NCBI RefSeq assembly: GCF_022179225.1
Contig: NZ_BPQL01000011.1
Span: forward strand, 19,757-83,756
Origin: Methylobacterium goesingense
GTDB lineage: Bacteria; Pseudomonadota; Alphaproteobacteria; Rhizobiales; Beijerinckiaceae
Direction: 5' to 3'
DNA length: 64,000 nt
Shown: piece by piece, positions 27,392 through 35,059 of the stretch
Layout of the letters: every line of letters begins with the position of its first letter
Position numbering within the stretch: the first letter of the stretch is position 1
Notes under the pieces: generated by a model
The model's database searches: none
The model's input: the letters and a program-made list of their open reading frames with translations, nothing else
What the model was told of the DNA's origin: nothing
Made by a program: the position numbers and the translations under genes

Positions 27392-28027
27392 TTGGACGCC
27401 GACCTGATCCTTTACCATTCGCCCCAGACCCGTTCGTCCGGCGTACGAATCCTGCTCGAAGAACTCGGTGCGCCGCACCACCTCGAGGTCCTCGACCTGC
27501 GCTCGGGACAGGGACGCGAACCCGCCTATCTCGGGGTCAATCCATTGGGCAAGGTTCCGGCGCTGCGCCACGGCGATGCGCTGATCACCGAGCAGGCGGC
27601 GATCTACCTCTACCTCGCCGACCTGTTTCCGGAACGCGGCCTCGCCCCGCCGATCGGCGATCCGCTGCGCGGGCCGTACCTGCGCTGGATGGTGTTCTAC
27701 GGATCGAGCTTCGAGCCCGCCGTGGTCGATCGGGCGTTGCAGCGTGAGCCCGGCCCCCAGGCAATGTCACCCTACGGAACCTTCGACGCGGTGCTGAACA
27801 CCGTGGTTGATGCGCTGACGCCGGGGCCCTACCTCCTCGGCGAGCGGCACTCGGCGGCCGATGTGCTTTGGGGTGCCGCCTTGAGCTGGACCACGAGCTT
27901 CAAGCTCGTGCCCGAGGAGCCCGCGATCATGGCCTACCTCGCACGCATCAATGCGCGACCCGCTGTCCGCACGATCATGGCCGCCGAGGCCGCCCTCGCG
28001 ACGGAACTGGAAGCGGCGCGGACCTGA
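27392..28027 (+). CDS. Glutathione S-transferase family protein
   Basis: A 211-residue GST with the N-terminal thioredoxin-like domain (LILYHSPQTRSSGVRILLEELG; VNPLGKVPALRHGDALITEQAAIYLYLAD) and an all-helical C-terminal domain. The catalytic residue could be the Ser of the SPQTRSS segment. The start codon is TTG, supported by GGAG 8 nt upstream and by homology beginning right after it. The substrate is unknown. It may be co-transcribed with the agmatinase gene. Confidence 0.88.
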   Translation: MDADLILYHSPQTRSSGVRILLEELGAPHHLEVLDLRSGQGREPAYLGVNPLGKVPALRHGDALITEQAAIYLYLADLFPERGLAPPIGDPLRGPYLRWMVFYGSSFEPAVVDRALQREPGPQAMSPYGTFDAVLNTVVDALTPGPYLLGERHSAADVLWGAALSWTTSFKLVPEEPAIMAYLARINARPAVRTIMAAEAALATELEAART

Positions 28028-28061
28028 CCGCGCGGCCGCGATCGGAGCGCGGCCCGGCCGG

Positions 28062-28349
28062 TCACCCCGGCGGCAGCGGCGTTCCGGTACTACGAACGGC
28101 GACGTCGGAGGCCGCGGCGGTCGGGGCGTAGGCGGCGATCAAGTGGACGCCGATCACCGGCCCGAAGACCAGGGTCATCATCACGGCCATGATCAGGGCG
28201 ACATTGGCGTCGCCCGAAGCCGCCTTGCGGGCCTTCGGGCGGCGTGCCTTGACGCGCACCAGCTTGGAGCCGTCCGCGCGGCGGAAGCTCAGTGTCCGAA
28301 CGGGCGCCACGGCACCGCGCAGGCGTGGAAGGGCATTCGAGAAGGTCAT
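28062..28349 (-). CDS. Small single-pass membrane protein, unknown function
   Basis: A 95-residue protein with a basic N-terminal half (about residues 10-42, rich in Arg and Lys) and one membrane helix (about 50-72, ALIMAVMMTLVFGPVIGVHLI). I do not recognise the family. GAGGTGAG directly upstream of the ATG supports it as a real gene. It faces the GST gene tail to tail; a 7-bp stem (GGCCGCG/CGCGGCC, 28034-28054) lies between their ends. Confidence 0.65.
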   Translation of the reverse strand: MTFSNALPRLRGAVAPVRTLSFRRADGSKLVRVKARRPKARKAASGDANVALIMAVMMTLVFGPVIGVHLIAAYAPTAAASDVAVRSTGTPLPPG

Positions 28350-28619
28350 CGGCTCACCTCGTTCGACCGGGCCATCGGGGGCCGGTCGCGGGCGAGCCGG
28401 ATCAAGCGATCAGGCGCGGGTCTCGCGGAGGGCCATCGGCGGCGCGGTCCATCGACTACTGTCGCTGGGCATTAGGGTCGGGAGTTCCTGTGGAGCCGCA
28501 CGGGCGAGCGAATGTGCTGCACGTGCGAACGACGCCGAAATGATGCGGCGGGAGGCGTTAGTCAAGCCTTAACGCGCGAGTCCACGATCGGCTCCGCCGG
28601 CTTTCCGTGAGGCTGTGGA

Positions 28620-29903
28620 TCAGCTGCCGAGCAGGTCGGCGAAGTGCCGGATCAGGCGGCGTCCGACCTCGTCCTTGTCGAGGGTGGGCCAGGTCTCGAC
28701 GCTGCCGTCGCGGCCGACGAGGTGAACGGTGTTGGCGCTGCCGCCCATCACCCCGCCGGCGGGCGACACGTCGTTGGCCACGATGAGGTCGCAGCCCTTG
28801 CGGGCGATCTTGGCGCGGGCATTGTCCAGGACCGTGTCGGTCTCGGCCGCGAAGCCGATCACGAGGCGGGGGCGCCCGGCGGACCGCCCCGCGATGGTGG
28901 CGAGGATGTCGGGGTTCTCCACCAAGGTCAGGGGCGCGGGCGCGGCGCCGTCCTTCTTGATCTTCGATTCGCGGGTCTCGGCCGGGCGCCAGTCGCCCAC
29001 CGCTGCGGCGAAGATCGCGAGGTCGGCCGGGAGCGCGGCCTCGACCGCCTCCAGCATCTCGCGGGCGGTCTCGACCGCCACGACCCGTACCCCTGGTGGA
29101 TCGGGGATCGCCACCGGGCCGGAGACCAGGGTGACCGTCGCGCCGGCTGCGGCGGCGGCGGCCGCGATGGCATGGCCCTGGCGCCCGGAGGAGCGATTGG
29201 CGAGGTAGCGCACCGGGTCGATCGGCTCGTGGGTCGGGCCGGAGGTGACGAGGACCCGCCGGCCCGCCAGGGGGCCGGACTCCGGACCGGAGGCCGCCCC
29301 GGCTGTCGCGCCGTGCCCCGCGAGGAAGCCGAAGCCGGAGGCCGGCCGGGCCTCGGCCAGCAGGGCTTCGACCGCGTCGGCGATCTCGGTGGGCTCGGCG
29401 AGACGGCCGGGTCCGAACTCCGCCTCAGCCATGGCGCCTTCGTTGGGGCCGACGACCCGGACGCCGTCGCCGCGCAGGGTCGCGAGGTTGCGCTGCGTCG
29501 CGGGGTGCTGCCACATCCGCACGTTCATCGCCGGTGCGATCAGGATCGGCAGGGTGGTGGCCAGCAGCACCGTGGCGGCGAGGTCGGACGAATCGCCCGT
29601 GGCCATGCGGGCCATCAAGCTGGCGGTGGCGGGTGCGACCACGATGGCGTCGGCGTCCCGCGCCAGCTTGATGTGCCCGATATCGGCCTCCTCGGCCCGG
29701 TCGAACAGGTCGGTATGGGCCCGCTCGCCCGCGAGCGCCGCCGCCGCCAGCGGCGTCACGAATTCCTGCGCACCCTTGGTCAGGAGCGGACGCACCTGCG
29801 CGCCGCGCTCGCGCAGGCGCCGGATCAGGTCGAGCGCCTTGTAGGCGGCGATGCCGCCGCCGATGACGAGGAGGATGCGGCGGTTCTGGAGCGGGCGGCT
29901 CAT
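28620..29903 (-). CDS. coaBC: Bifunctional phosphopantothenoylcysteine decarboxylase / phosphopantothenate-cysteine ligase
   Basis: Two consecutive steps of coenzyme A synthesis. The N-terminal flavin-dependent decarboxylase (CoaC, about residues 1-190) contains GGGIAAYKAL, the active-site histidine region DIGHIKLARDAD, and PAMNVRMW. The C-terminal ligase (CoaB, about 210-427) begins RRVLVTSGPTHEPIDPVRYLANRSSG and includes AAVGDWRP and KIKKDG. Length 427 is slightly long because of a Gly/Ala-rich joint between the domains. It follows ubiB by 47 bp on the same strand. Confidence 0.96.
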   Translation of the reverse strand: MSRPLQNRRILLVIGGGIAAYKALDLIRRLRERGAQVRPLLTKGAQEFVTPLAAAALAGERAHTDLFDRAEEADIGHIKLARDADAIVVAPATASLMARMATGDSSDLAATVLLATTLPILIAPAMNVRMWQHPATQRNLATLRGDGVRVVGPNEGAMAEAEFGPGRLAEPTEIADAVEALLAEARPASGFGFLAGHGATAGAASGPESGPLAGRRVLVTSGPTHEPIDPVRYLANRSSGRQGHAIAAAAAAAGATVTLVSGPVAIPDPPGVRVVAVETAREMLEAVEAALPADLAIFAAAVGDWRPAETRESKIKKDGAAPAPLTLVENPDILATIAGRSAGRPRLVIGFAAETDTVLDNARAKIARKGCDLIVANDVSPAGGVMGGSANTVHLVGRDGSVETWPTLDKDEVGRRLIRHFADLLGS

Positions 29904-29950
29904 GGTCGAACCCTTCGGGAGGCGAGCCTGACGGATCGTTGCAACGCAGG

Positions 29951-31507
29951 CTACCGGAACGCCATCACCAGCGCACCGATGGCGATGCCCCAGAGGGCCA
30001 CCGTCGACCAGATCGCGCGCCGGCGCTCGGACCGGGCGAATGCGTCGAGGCGATTGCCGTCGCCGGAGCCGGCCTCGTCGAGGCGCACGAGGATGCGGCG
30101 CAGGCGCTGGGCGAGATCGGGGATGTCCGACACCACGTCGGTGATGGTGAGGGCGGCGCGGCCCAGGCTCTCGACGCGTCCCACGGGCCCGAGGTTACGG
30201 GTGATCCAGGAACGCACCACGGGCTCGGCCCCGGTCCACATGTCAAGCTTGGGATCGAGGGAGCGGGCGACCCCCTCGACCACCACCATGGTCTTCTGCA
30301 GCATCACCAGTTCGGTGCGGGTGCTCATGTCGAACAGCGCGGTGATGTCGAACAGCAGGGTGAGCACCTTGGCCATCGAAATCTCGTCGGCCTTGCGCTG
30401 GTGGATCGGCTCGCCGATCGCCCGGATCGCCTGGGCGAAATCCTCCACCGAATGGTGCGCCGGCACGTAGCCGGCCTCGAAATGGACCTGGGCCACGCGC
30501 TTGTAGTCGCGCAGGATGAAGCCGAGCAGGATCTCGGCGAGGAAGCGCCGCTCCATGTGCCCGAGCCGGCCCATGATGCCGAAATCCACCGCCACCAGGG
30601 TGCCGGTCGGGTCGACGAACAGGTTCCCGGGATGCATGTCGGCGTGGAAGAAGCCGTCGCGGATGGCGTGGCGCAGGAAGGACTGGATCACCGCCCGGCC
30701 GAGGGCCTTGGCATCGTGCCCGGCCGCCGCAATGGCCGCGTGGTCGTTGAGCCGGATGCCCTCGATCCACTCGCTCGACAGGACGTCGCGGGCGGTCAGC
30801 TCCCAGTCCGGCTTCGGCACGCGGAAATCTGCGTCGTCCTTGGTGTTCTGCGCCAGTTCGGACATCGCGGCCGCTTCGAGCCGGAAGTCCATCTCCATCA
30901 TCACCGAGCGGGCGAGGATCTCCACCACCTCGCGGGGACGCAACCGCTCGGCCTTGGGCGACAGGGCGTGCACCACGCGGGCCATGAACCGCATGACCTG
31001 GAGGTCGCGCTGGAAGCGCTCGCGCACGCCCGGGCGCATGATCTTGATCGCCAGGACCCGCTCGGTGCCGTCGACGTCGAGGATGTGGGCCTTGTGGACC
31101 TGCGCGATGGAGGCGGCCGCGACAGGCGGGCTGAACGAGACGAAGAGATGCGCCACCGGCTTGCCGAGGGCCGCCTCGACGACGCGGATCGCGGTCTCCT
31201 GTGGGAAGGGCGGCACCCGGTCCTGCAGGGTCTCGAGATCCCGGGCCGCGTGCATGCCGACGATGTCGGGCCGGGTGGCGAGGAACTGGCCGAACTTGAC
31301 GTAGCTGGGCCCGAGACGAGTCAGGGCACGCTGCAGCGGACCGGCGCCGACGCCGAGGCCGGATCGCTCCAGCATCCGTCCGATCCGCAGGACCAGGCGC
31401 AGGTGCGGGGGAAGTTCGGCGGGATCGACGAGCGCGAGCGCGCCCTCGCGGGCGAGCACGAAGCCGACATGCGCGCCCCGGACCAGGTGAACGACGGAGC
31501 CGAGCAT
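29951..31507 (-). CDS. ubiB: Ubiquinone biosynthesis accessory protein UbiB (ABC1/ADCK kinase-like)
   Basis: A 518-residue atypical kinase/ATPase needed for ubiquinone biosynthesis. The family signature KxGQ appears as YVKFGQFLATRPDIV near residue 71, the Ala-rich nucleotide loop as AAASIAQVHKA, the lysine in LAIKIMRP, and the catalytic-loop region as FFHADMHPGNLF with VDFGIMG. Two C-terminal hydrophobic segments (ending WGIAIGALVMAF) anchor it in the inner membrane. It begins 16 bp after ubiE, so ubiE-ubiB-coaBC probably form one operon. Confidence 0.96.
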   Translation of the reverse strand: MLGSVVHLVRGAHVGFVLAREGALALVDPAELPPHLRLVLRIGRMLERSGLGVGAGPLQRALTRLGPSYVKFGQFLATRPDIVGMHAARDLETLQDRVPPFPQETAIRVVEAALGKPVAHLFVSFSPPVAAASIAQVHKAHILDVDGTERVLAIKIMRPGVRERFQRDLQVMRFMARVVHALSPKAERLRPREVVEILARSVMMEMDFRLEAAAMSELAQNTKDDADFRVPKPDWELTARDVLSSEWIEGIRLNDHAAIAAAGHDAKALGRAVIQSFLRHAIRDGFFHADMHPGNLFVDPTGTLVAVDFGIMGRLGHMERRFLAEILLGFILRDYKRVAQVHFEAGYVPAHHSVEDFAQAIRAIGEPIHQRKADEISMAKVLTLLFDITALFDMSTRTELVMLQKTMVVVEGVARSLDPKLDMWTGAEPVVRSWITRNLGPVGRVESLGRAALTITDVVSDIPDLAQRLRRILVRLDEAGSGDGNRLDAFARSERRRAIWSTVALWGIAIGALVMAFR

Positions 31508-31523
31508 CAGGCGGCCTGATCCG

Positions 31524-32339
31524 TCACGAGACCTTCCAGCCCGAATGGATCGCCACGATCCCGCCTGTGAGCGGCCGGTGGCTGACGTGGCGGAACCCTG
31601 CCGCCTCGATCATCCCTGCGAACCGGCCGGGCGAGGGAAACTTGCGGATGGATTCCACGAGGTAGCGGTAGGAATCCGCGTCCCCGGCCACCCGGGCGCC
31701 GAGCCGCGGGATCACGTGGAACGAGTAGGCGTCGTAGATCCGGTCGAGGACCGGCAGGTCGACCTTCGAGAATTCGAGGCAGAGGAACCGTCCGCCGGGC
31801 TTCAGCACCCGGTGCGCCTCGGCGAGCGCCTTATCGATCCGGGGCACATTCCGGATACCGAAAGCGATGGTGTAGGCGTCGAACTGCTCCGCTGGCAGCG
31901 GCAGCGCCTCGGCATTGGCGGTCACGAAGTCGATGCGCCCGCGGAAGCGGTCGCCCGCGCGCTCGGCGCCGACCCGCAGCATCGCCTCGTTGATGTCGAG
32001 GACCGTGGTGTGGGTCGCGGGACCGCCGGCCTCCAGGGCGCGGAAGGCGATGTCGGCGGTGCCGCCGGCCACATCGAGATGGCGGAACGGCCGGTTGCGC
32101 AGCGGGCGCAGCATCGAGATGAGGTGCGACTTCCAGGCGCGGTGCAGGCCTCCCGACATCAGATCGTTCATGAGGTCGTAGCGCTTGGCCACGGACCGGA
32201 ACACGTCGTCGACGCGTCCCTGCTTCTCGTCGAGGGCCACGTTTTCGAATCCGAAATGCGTGCTCGACGCGTCCGCGGATCGATCAGCAGTCTGTTTTCC
32301 CGAAGTCGTGCCTACCGAAGTCATGCCTACCGAAGTCAT
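31524..32339 (-). CDS. ubiE: Ubiquinone/menaquinone C-methyltransferase UbiE
   Basis: SAM-dependent C-methyltransferase of ubiquinone synthesis. Motifs include [25 protein letters not shown], the SAM-binding [19 protein letters not shown], and [16 protein letters not shown]. At 271 residues it has a ~28-residue Thr/Ser-rich N-terminal extension that begins with a repeated MTSVG, coded by a 15-bp tandem repeat. A shorter start (32324) in the same repeat is equally possible. It is divergent from mutM, 134 bp away, and leads ubiB and coaBC. Confidence 0.95.
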   Translation of the reverse strand: MTSVGMTSVGTTSGKQTADRSADASSTHFGFENVALDEKQGRVDDVFRSVAKRYDLMNDLMSGGLHRAWKSHLISMLRPLRNRPFRHLDVAGGTADIAFRALEAGGPATHTTVLDINEAMLRVGAERAGDRFRGRIDFVTANAEALPLPAEQFDAYTIAFGIRNVPRIDKALAEAHRVLKPGGRFLCLEFSKVDLPVLDRIYDAYSFHVIPRLGARVAGDADSYRYLVESIRKFPSPGRFAGMIEAAGFRHVSHRPLTGGIVAIHSGWKVS

Positions 32340-32340
32340 G
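32301..32340. repeat. 15-bp tandem repeat, 2.7 copies, across the ubiE start codon
   Basis: Units CGAAGTCGTGCCTAC (32301-32315) and CGAAGTCATGCCTAC (32316-32330) are followed by a partial copy (32331-32340). The second and third copies each supply an in-frame ATG for ubiE, and the unit length keeps the frame. A change in copy number would add or remove start codons without a frameshift. Confidence 0.8.
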
Positions 32341-32473
32341 GACCATCCTCTCGCCGACGCTCATAGCGAAAGGCGGCCAAGATCGCCATCTGCCATCGAT
32401 CGTGATCGGCGGATCGTGTCGCCTCGCGATGCCGCAGCCCGGTCCCCATCGTCCACGCGCACCCCGTCCGGCC

Positions 32474-33400
32474 ATGCCTGAACTTCCCGAAGTCGAAACC
32501 GTCCGCCTCGGCCTCGCGCCCGCCCTGGTCGATGCACGCTTCGCCCGCGTCCTCTTGCGGAGGCCCAACCTCCGTTTCCCCTTCCCGGACCGCTTCGCGG
32601 AGCGCCTCGAAGGCCGCACGGTGCGGGATCTGGCGCGCCGGGCGAAATACCTCGTGGCCGGCCTCGATTCCGGCGAATCCCTGATCATGCATCTCGGGAT
32701 GAGCGGCCGCTTCGACGTGGCGCTGCCGGACGGCCGCAACCTCTCGCCGGGCGATTTCTATCTCGACGGAGCGCTCGGCAACGCCAAGCACGATCACGTG
32801 GTCCTGGCGATGTCGAACGGCTCGACGGTGACCTACAACGACGTGCGCCGCTTCGGCTTCATGGATCTCGTGCCCACCGAGACGCTGAGCGCCTGCCGGC
32901 ACTTCGCCGGCATGGGCATCGAGCCCTTGAGCGAGGCCTTGACGCCGGAGGCGGTCGCCCGCTTGTTCCGGGGGCGTATCACCCCCCTGAAGGCGGCACT
33001 CCTCGACCAGCGCCTGATCGCGGGCCTCGGCAACATCTACGTCTGCGAGGCCCTGCACCGGGCCGGTCTGCATCCCGAGGCGCCCGCCGGCAGCCTCGCG
33101 CGGGCGGACGGAGGACCGACGCCGCAGGCCAAGCGCCTGACGCGGGTTATCGGCGACGTTCTGCGGGAGGCGGTGGCGGCGGGCGGATCGACTCTGCGGG
33201 ACTATGCCCACACGGATGGCGGCGCGGGCGCTTTCCAGCACGCGTTCCGGGTCTATGACCGGGTGGGTCATGCCTGTGGGGCACGGGGATGCACGGGGAC
33301 GATCGAGCGGATCGTGCAGTCCGGTCGTTCGACCTTCTTTTGCGCCACCTGCCAGGTGCGCGCCGCGCCGAAACAGAGCGCGACGAAGATCCGCGCTTGA
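32474..33400 (+). CDS. mutM: Formamidopyrimidine-DNA glycosylase (Fpg)
   Basis: Bifunctional glycosylase/AP lyase that removes 8-oxoguanine. The N-terminal catalytic proline is in [11 protein letters not shown], and the conserved lysine lies in [10 protein letters not shown]. The helix-two-turn-helix motif is in [18 protein letters not shown], and the zinc finger at the C-terminus has four cysteines (CGARGC...FFCATCQ). The start at 32474 is fixed by the catalytic N-terminus; 308 residues is normal. It is divergent from ubiE. Confidence 0.97.
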   Translation: MPELPEVETVRLGLAPALVDARFARVLLRRPNLRFPFPDRFAERLEGRTVRDLARRAKYLVAGLDSGESLIMHLGMSGRFDVALPDGRNLSPGDFYLDGALGNAKHDHVVLAMSNGSTVTYNDVRRFGFMDLVPTETLSACRHFAGMGIEPLSEALTPEAVARLFRGRITPLKAALLDQRLIAGLGNIYVCEALHRAGLHPEAPAGSLARADGGPTPQAKRLTRVIGDVLREAVAAGGSTLRDYAHTDGGAGAFQHAFRVYDRVGHACGARGCTGTIERIVQSGRSTFFCATCQVRAAPKQSATKIRA

Positions 33401-33827
33401 ACGATCGATCCGCACATCGATCATGAACGTCGGTGCTACGCCCCTTCGGCATAGGGGACGAAGCCAGGTTTGCGGACCTCGCCTCCGTGCTGGATGCCTG
33501 CTCGCCCCGACGCACACCAACCTTCGCCAGCGCGAGAGAGAGACCTGTCGGACATCCGCTGCGATCCTTGGGGGTAACGGCCCTAGGGTTACACAGCGCC
33601 GATCGACGACGGTACCGAACGCAGGGAGGTCGAGTACCGCATCGCCCGAACTGCCCCAGGAAGTATCGTCACCAACCTACCCAGCGGCCCCCCCTGTTCC
33701 GCGAGCGACGGGTGCAGGAGATCCCGCTGTCCCAACACGGGATCGGCGGTTTCGCGATGCTCCGTCCCGCCCTCGACCGCTTCCGGGTATTGAACGACAG
33801 ACCGTATCACCGGGTCGTCGTGCGCAG
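33401..33827. other. 427-bp gap between mutM and the YidB-like gene, no recognised gene
   Basis: Just after the mutM stop there is a perfect 7-bp inverted repeat GATCGAT/ATCGATC around CCGCAC (33403-33422), with no U-tract. The rest shows only shadow-like reading frames with uneven codon use. I found no tRNA, promoter or terminator with confidence. A small RNA cannot be excluded. Confidence 0.4.
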
Positions 33828-34547
33828 TCACCAGCCGCGTTGATCCTCCCCGGTCGGGCGACGGCCTTGCGGGGTCAGGGCGTTGATGACCTGCGGCAGG
33901 GCCTGGGATAGCTGCGCCAAGAGATCGTCTCGGTTGAGGCCGGTGCGTTGCTCCAAGGCGCCAACGGTTTCCGGTCCGAGGGCATCCGCGAGACGGTTGG
34001 GCTCGACGGGACGGTTCTCGCCATGGCCGATCCAGGATTCCATCACGTCGCCGAGGCCGCCGCGCTGAAACCGGTCGATGAGGCCGTCGAGGCCGCTGCT
34101 CGGCTCCTGGTCCAGACGGGCGTAGGGACCGGCGCCGGGATCGCGCTCGCCGCCCGTGTTTCGATCGCCTGGGCCGTCCAGCATACCGGACAGGTCGCTG
34201 AAATCGCCCTCGCGGGACCGGGGACCCGAATCGGCCTCGCCGCGGTCCCATCCCGAGCCGGGTCGCTCCCCCGGATCCTGGCCGAACCCGCCCATGTCGC
34301 CGTCGTCGTGACGGCGCGGTGCGGGACCCTCCTGCTGACGCCCGCCGCCGAGGATGTCGCCCAAGCCGCCGGCTCCCTTCGACATCAGCAGCATCAGGAG
34401 CGCCTGGACGATGGGCGACATCGCCCCGCCAATGCCGCCACCAAGGCCGCCGCCTTGCCCACCACCCTGGCCGCCGCGCTCGGGTTCGCGACCGCCTCCG
34501 AGCACCTGACCGAGCACGCCGCCGATGACCTGATCGAGAAGACCCAT
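33828..34547 (-). CDS. YidB-like protein (DUF937)
   Basis: A 239-residue protein of the YidB/DUF937 family, function unknown. The N-terminus MGLLDQVIGGVLGQVLGG and the C-terminal VMESWIGHGENRPVEPNRLADALG, with GLNRDDLLAQLSQALPQVINALTP, are family hallmarks. The middle (about residues 20-165) is a Gly/Asp/Arg/Pro-rich low-complexity segment. The ATG has a GGGGAGGA run 5-10 nt upstream. It is followed on the opposite strand by mutM after a long gap. Confidence 0.88.
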   Translation of the reverse strand: MGLLDQVIGGVLGQVLGGGREPERGGQGGGQGGGLGGGIGGAMSPIVQALLMLLMSKGAGGLGDILGGGRQQEGPAPRRHDDGDMGGFGQDPGERPGSGWDRGEADSGPRSREGDFSDLSGMLDGPGDRNTGGERDPGAGPYARLDQEPSSGLDGLIDRFQRGGLGDVMESWIGHGENRPVEPNRLADALGPETVGALEQRTGLNRDDLLAQLSQALPQVINALTPQGRRPTGEDQRGW

Positions 34548-34619
34548 GATCGCTTCCTCCCCTGTGAGTATGCCCTGGACACGGACCGGCGCGACATCCG
34601 CCGGTCCGAGGTGGCGCGC

Positions 34620-34979
34620 TCAGTCGCGGCGCGTTCCGCCGGTCGCTGCCCGGTCGCTGGCCGGTAGGTGGTCGAGGGGGTTCGTACGGGTCCGCGTCTT
34701 CGGGTCGGAGGCCACGATAGCGGTGCTCGACGAGATTGCCTTCGGCGGCGCGACCTGTCCGGTCGGCCGGTCTGCGGCCGCACCGGTCCGGTCCGGGATC
34801 GTGGCGGGGGTCGGCTGATCGTTCGGGTTGGCGGCACTCTGCGCTGCGGCGGGCGTCACGAGGGGCGTGATGATGACGCCGGATGCGGCGGAGATCGCCA
34901 GGGCACCGAGGAACAGGGATGTGACGGCGCCCCCGGCGCGGGGACGGAACGGCGGGCGTAGCGGGCGAGGCGTGGTCAC
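34620..34979 (-). CDS. Small exported or membrane-anchored protein, unknown function
   Basis: A 119-residue protein with a basic N-terminus and one hydrophobic segment (about residues 19-44, VTSLFLGALAISAASGVIITPLV, then TPAAAQS, a possible signal-peptidase site). The rest is a Pro/Thr/Ala-rich tail. I do not recognise a family. The GTG at 34979 has AGGAGAG 8 nt upstream, better than the start at 35018. It lies between uvrB and the YidB-like gene on the same strand, 72 bp from the latter. Confidence 0.6.
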   Translation of the reverse strand: MTTPRPLRPPFRPRAGGAVTSLFLGALAISAASGVIITPLVTPAAAQSAANPNDQPTPATIPDRTGAAADRPTGQVAPPKAISSSTAIVASDPKTRTRTNPLDHLPASDRAATGGTRRD

Positions 34980-35059
34980 GGGACACTCTCCTGGGTCGGC
35001 CGGGCACGTGTTGCCCAACCAAGCCCTGGTCCCACGTTGCGGTTCCGCCTTCCCGGCGC

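Noticed and set aside
28644..30470. 608-codon plus-strand frame opposite coaBC and ubiB
   Set aside because: Shadow of two well-identified genes.
33433..33843. 136-codon frame in the mutM-YidB gap
   Set aside because: Composition is shadow-like, no ribosome-binding site, and it runs into the antisense end of the YidB-like gene.
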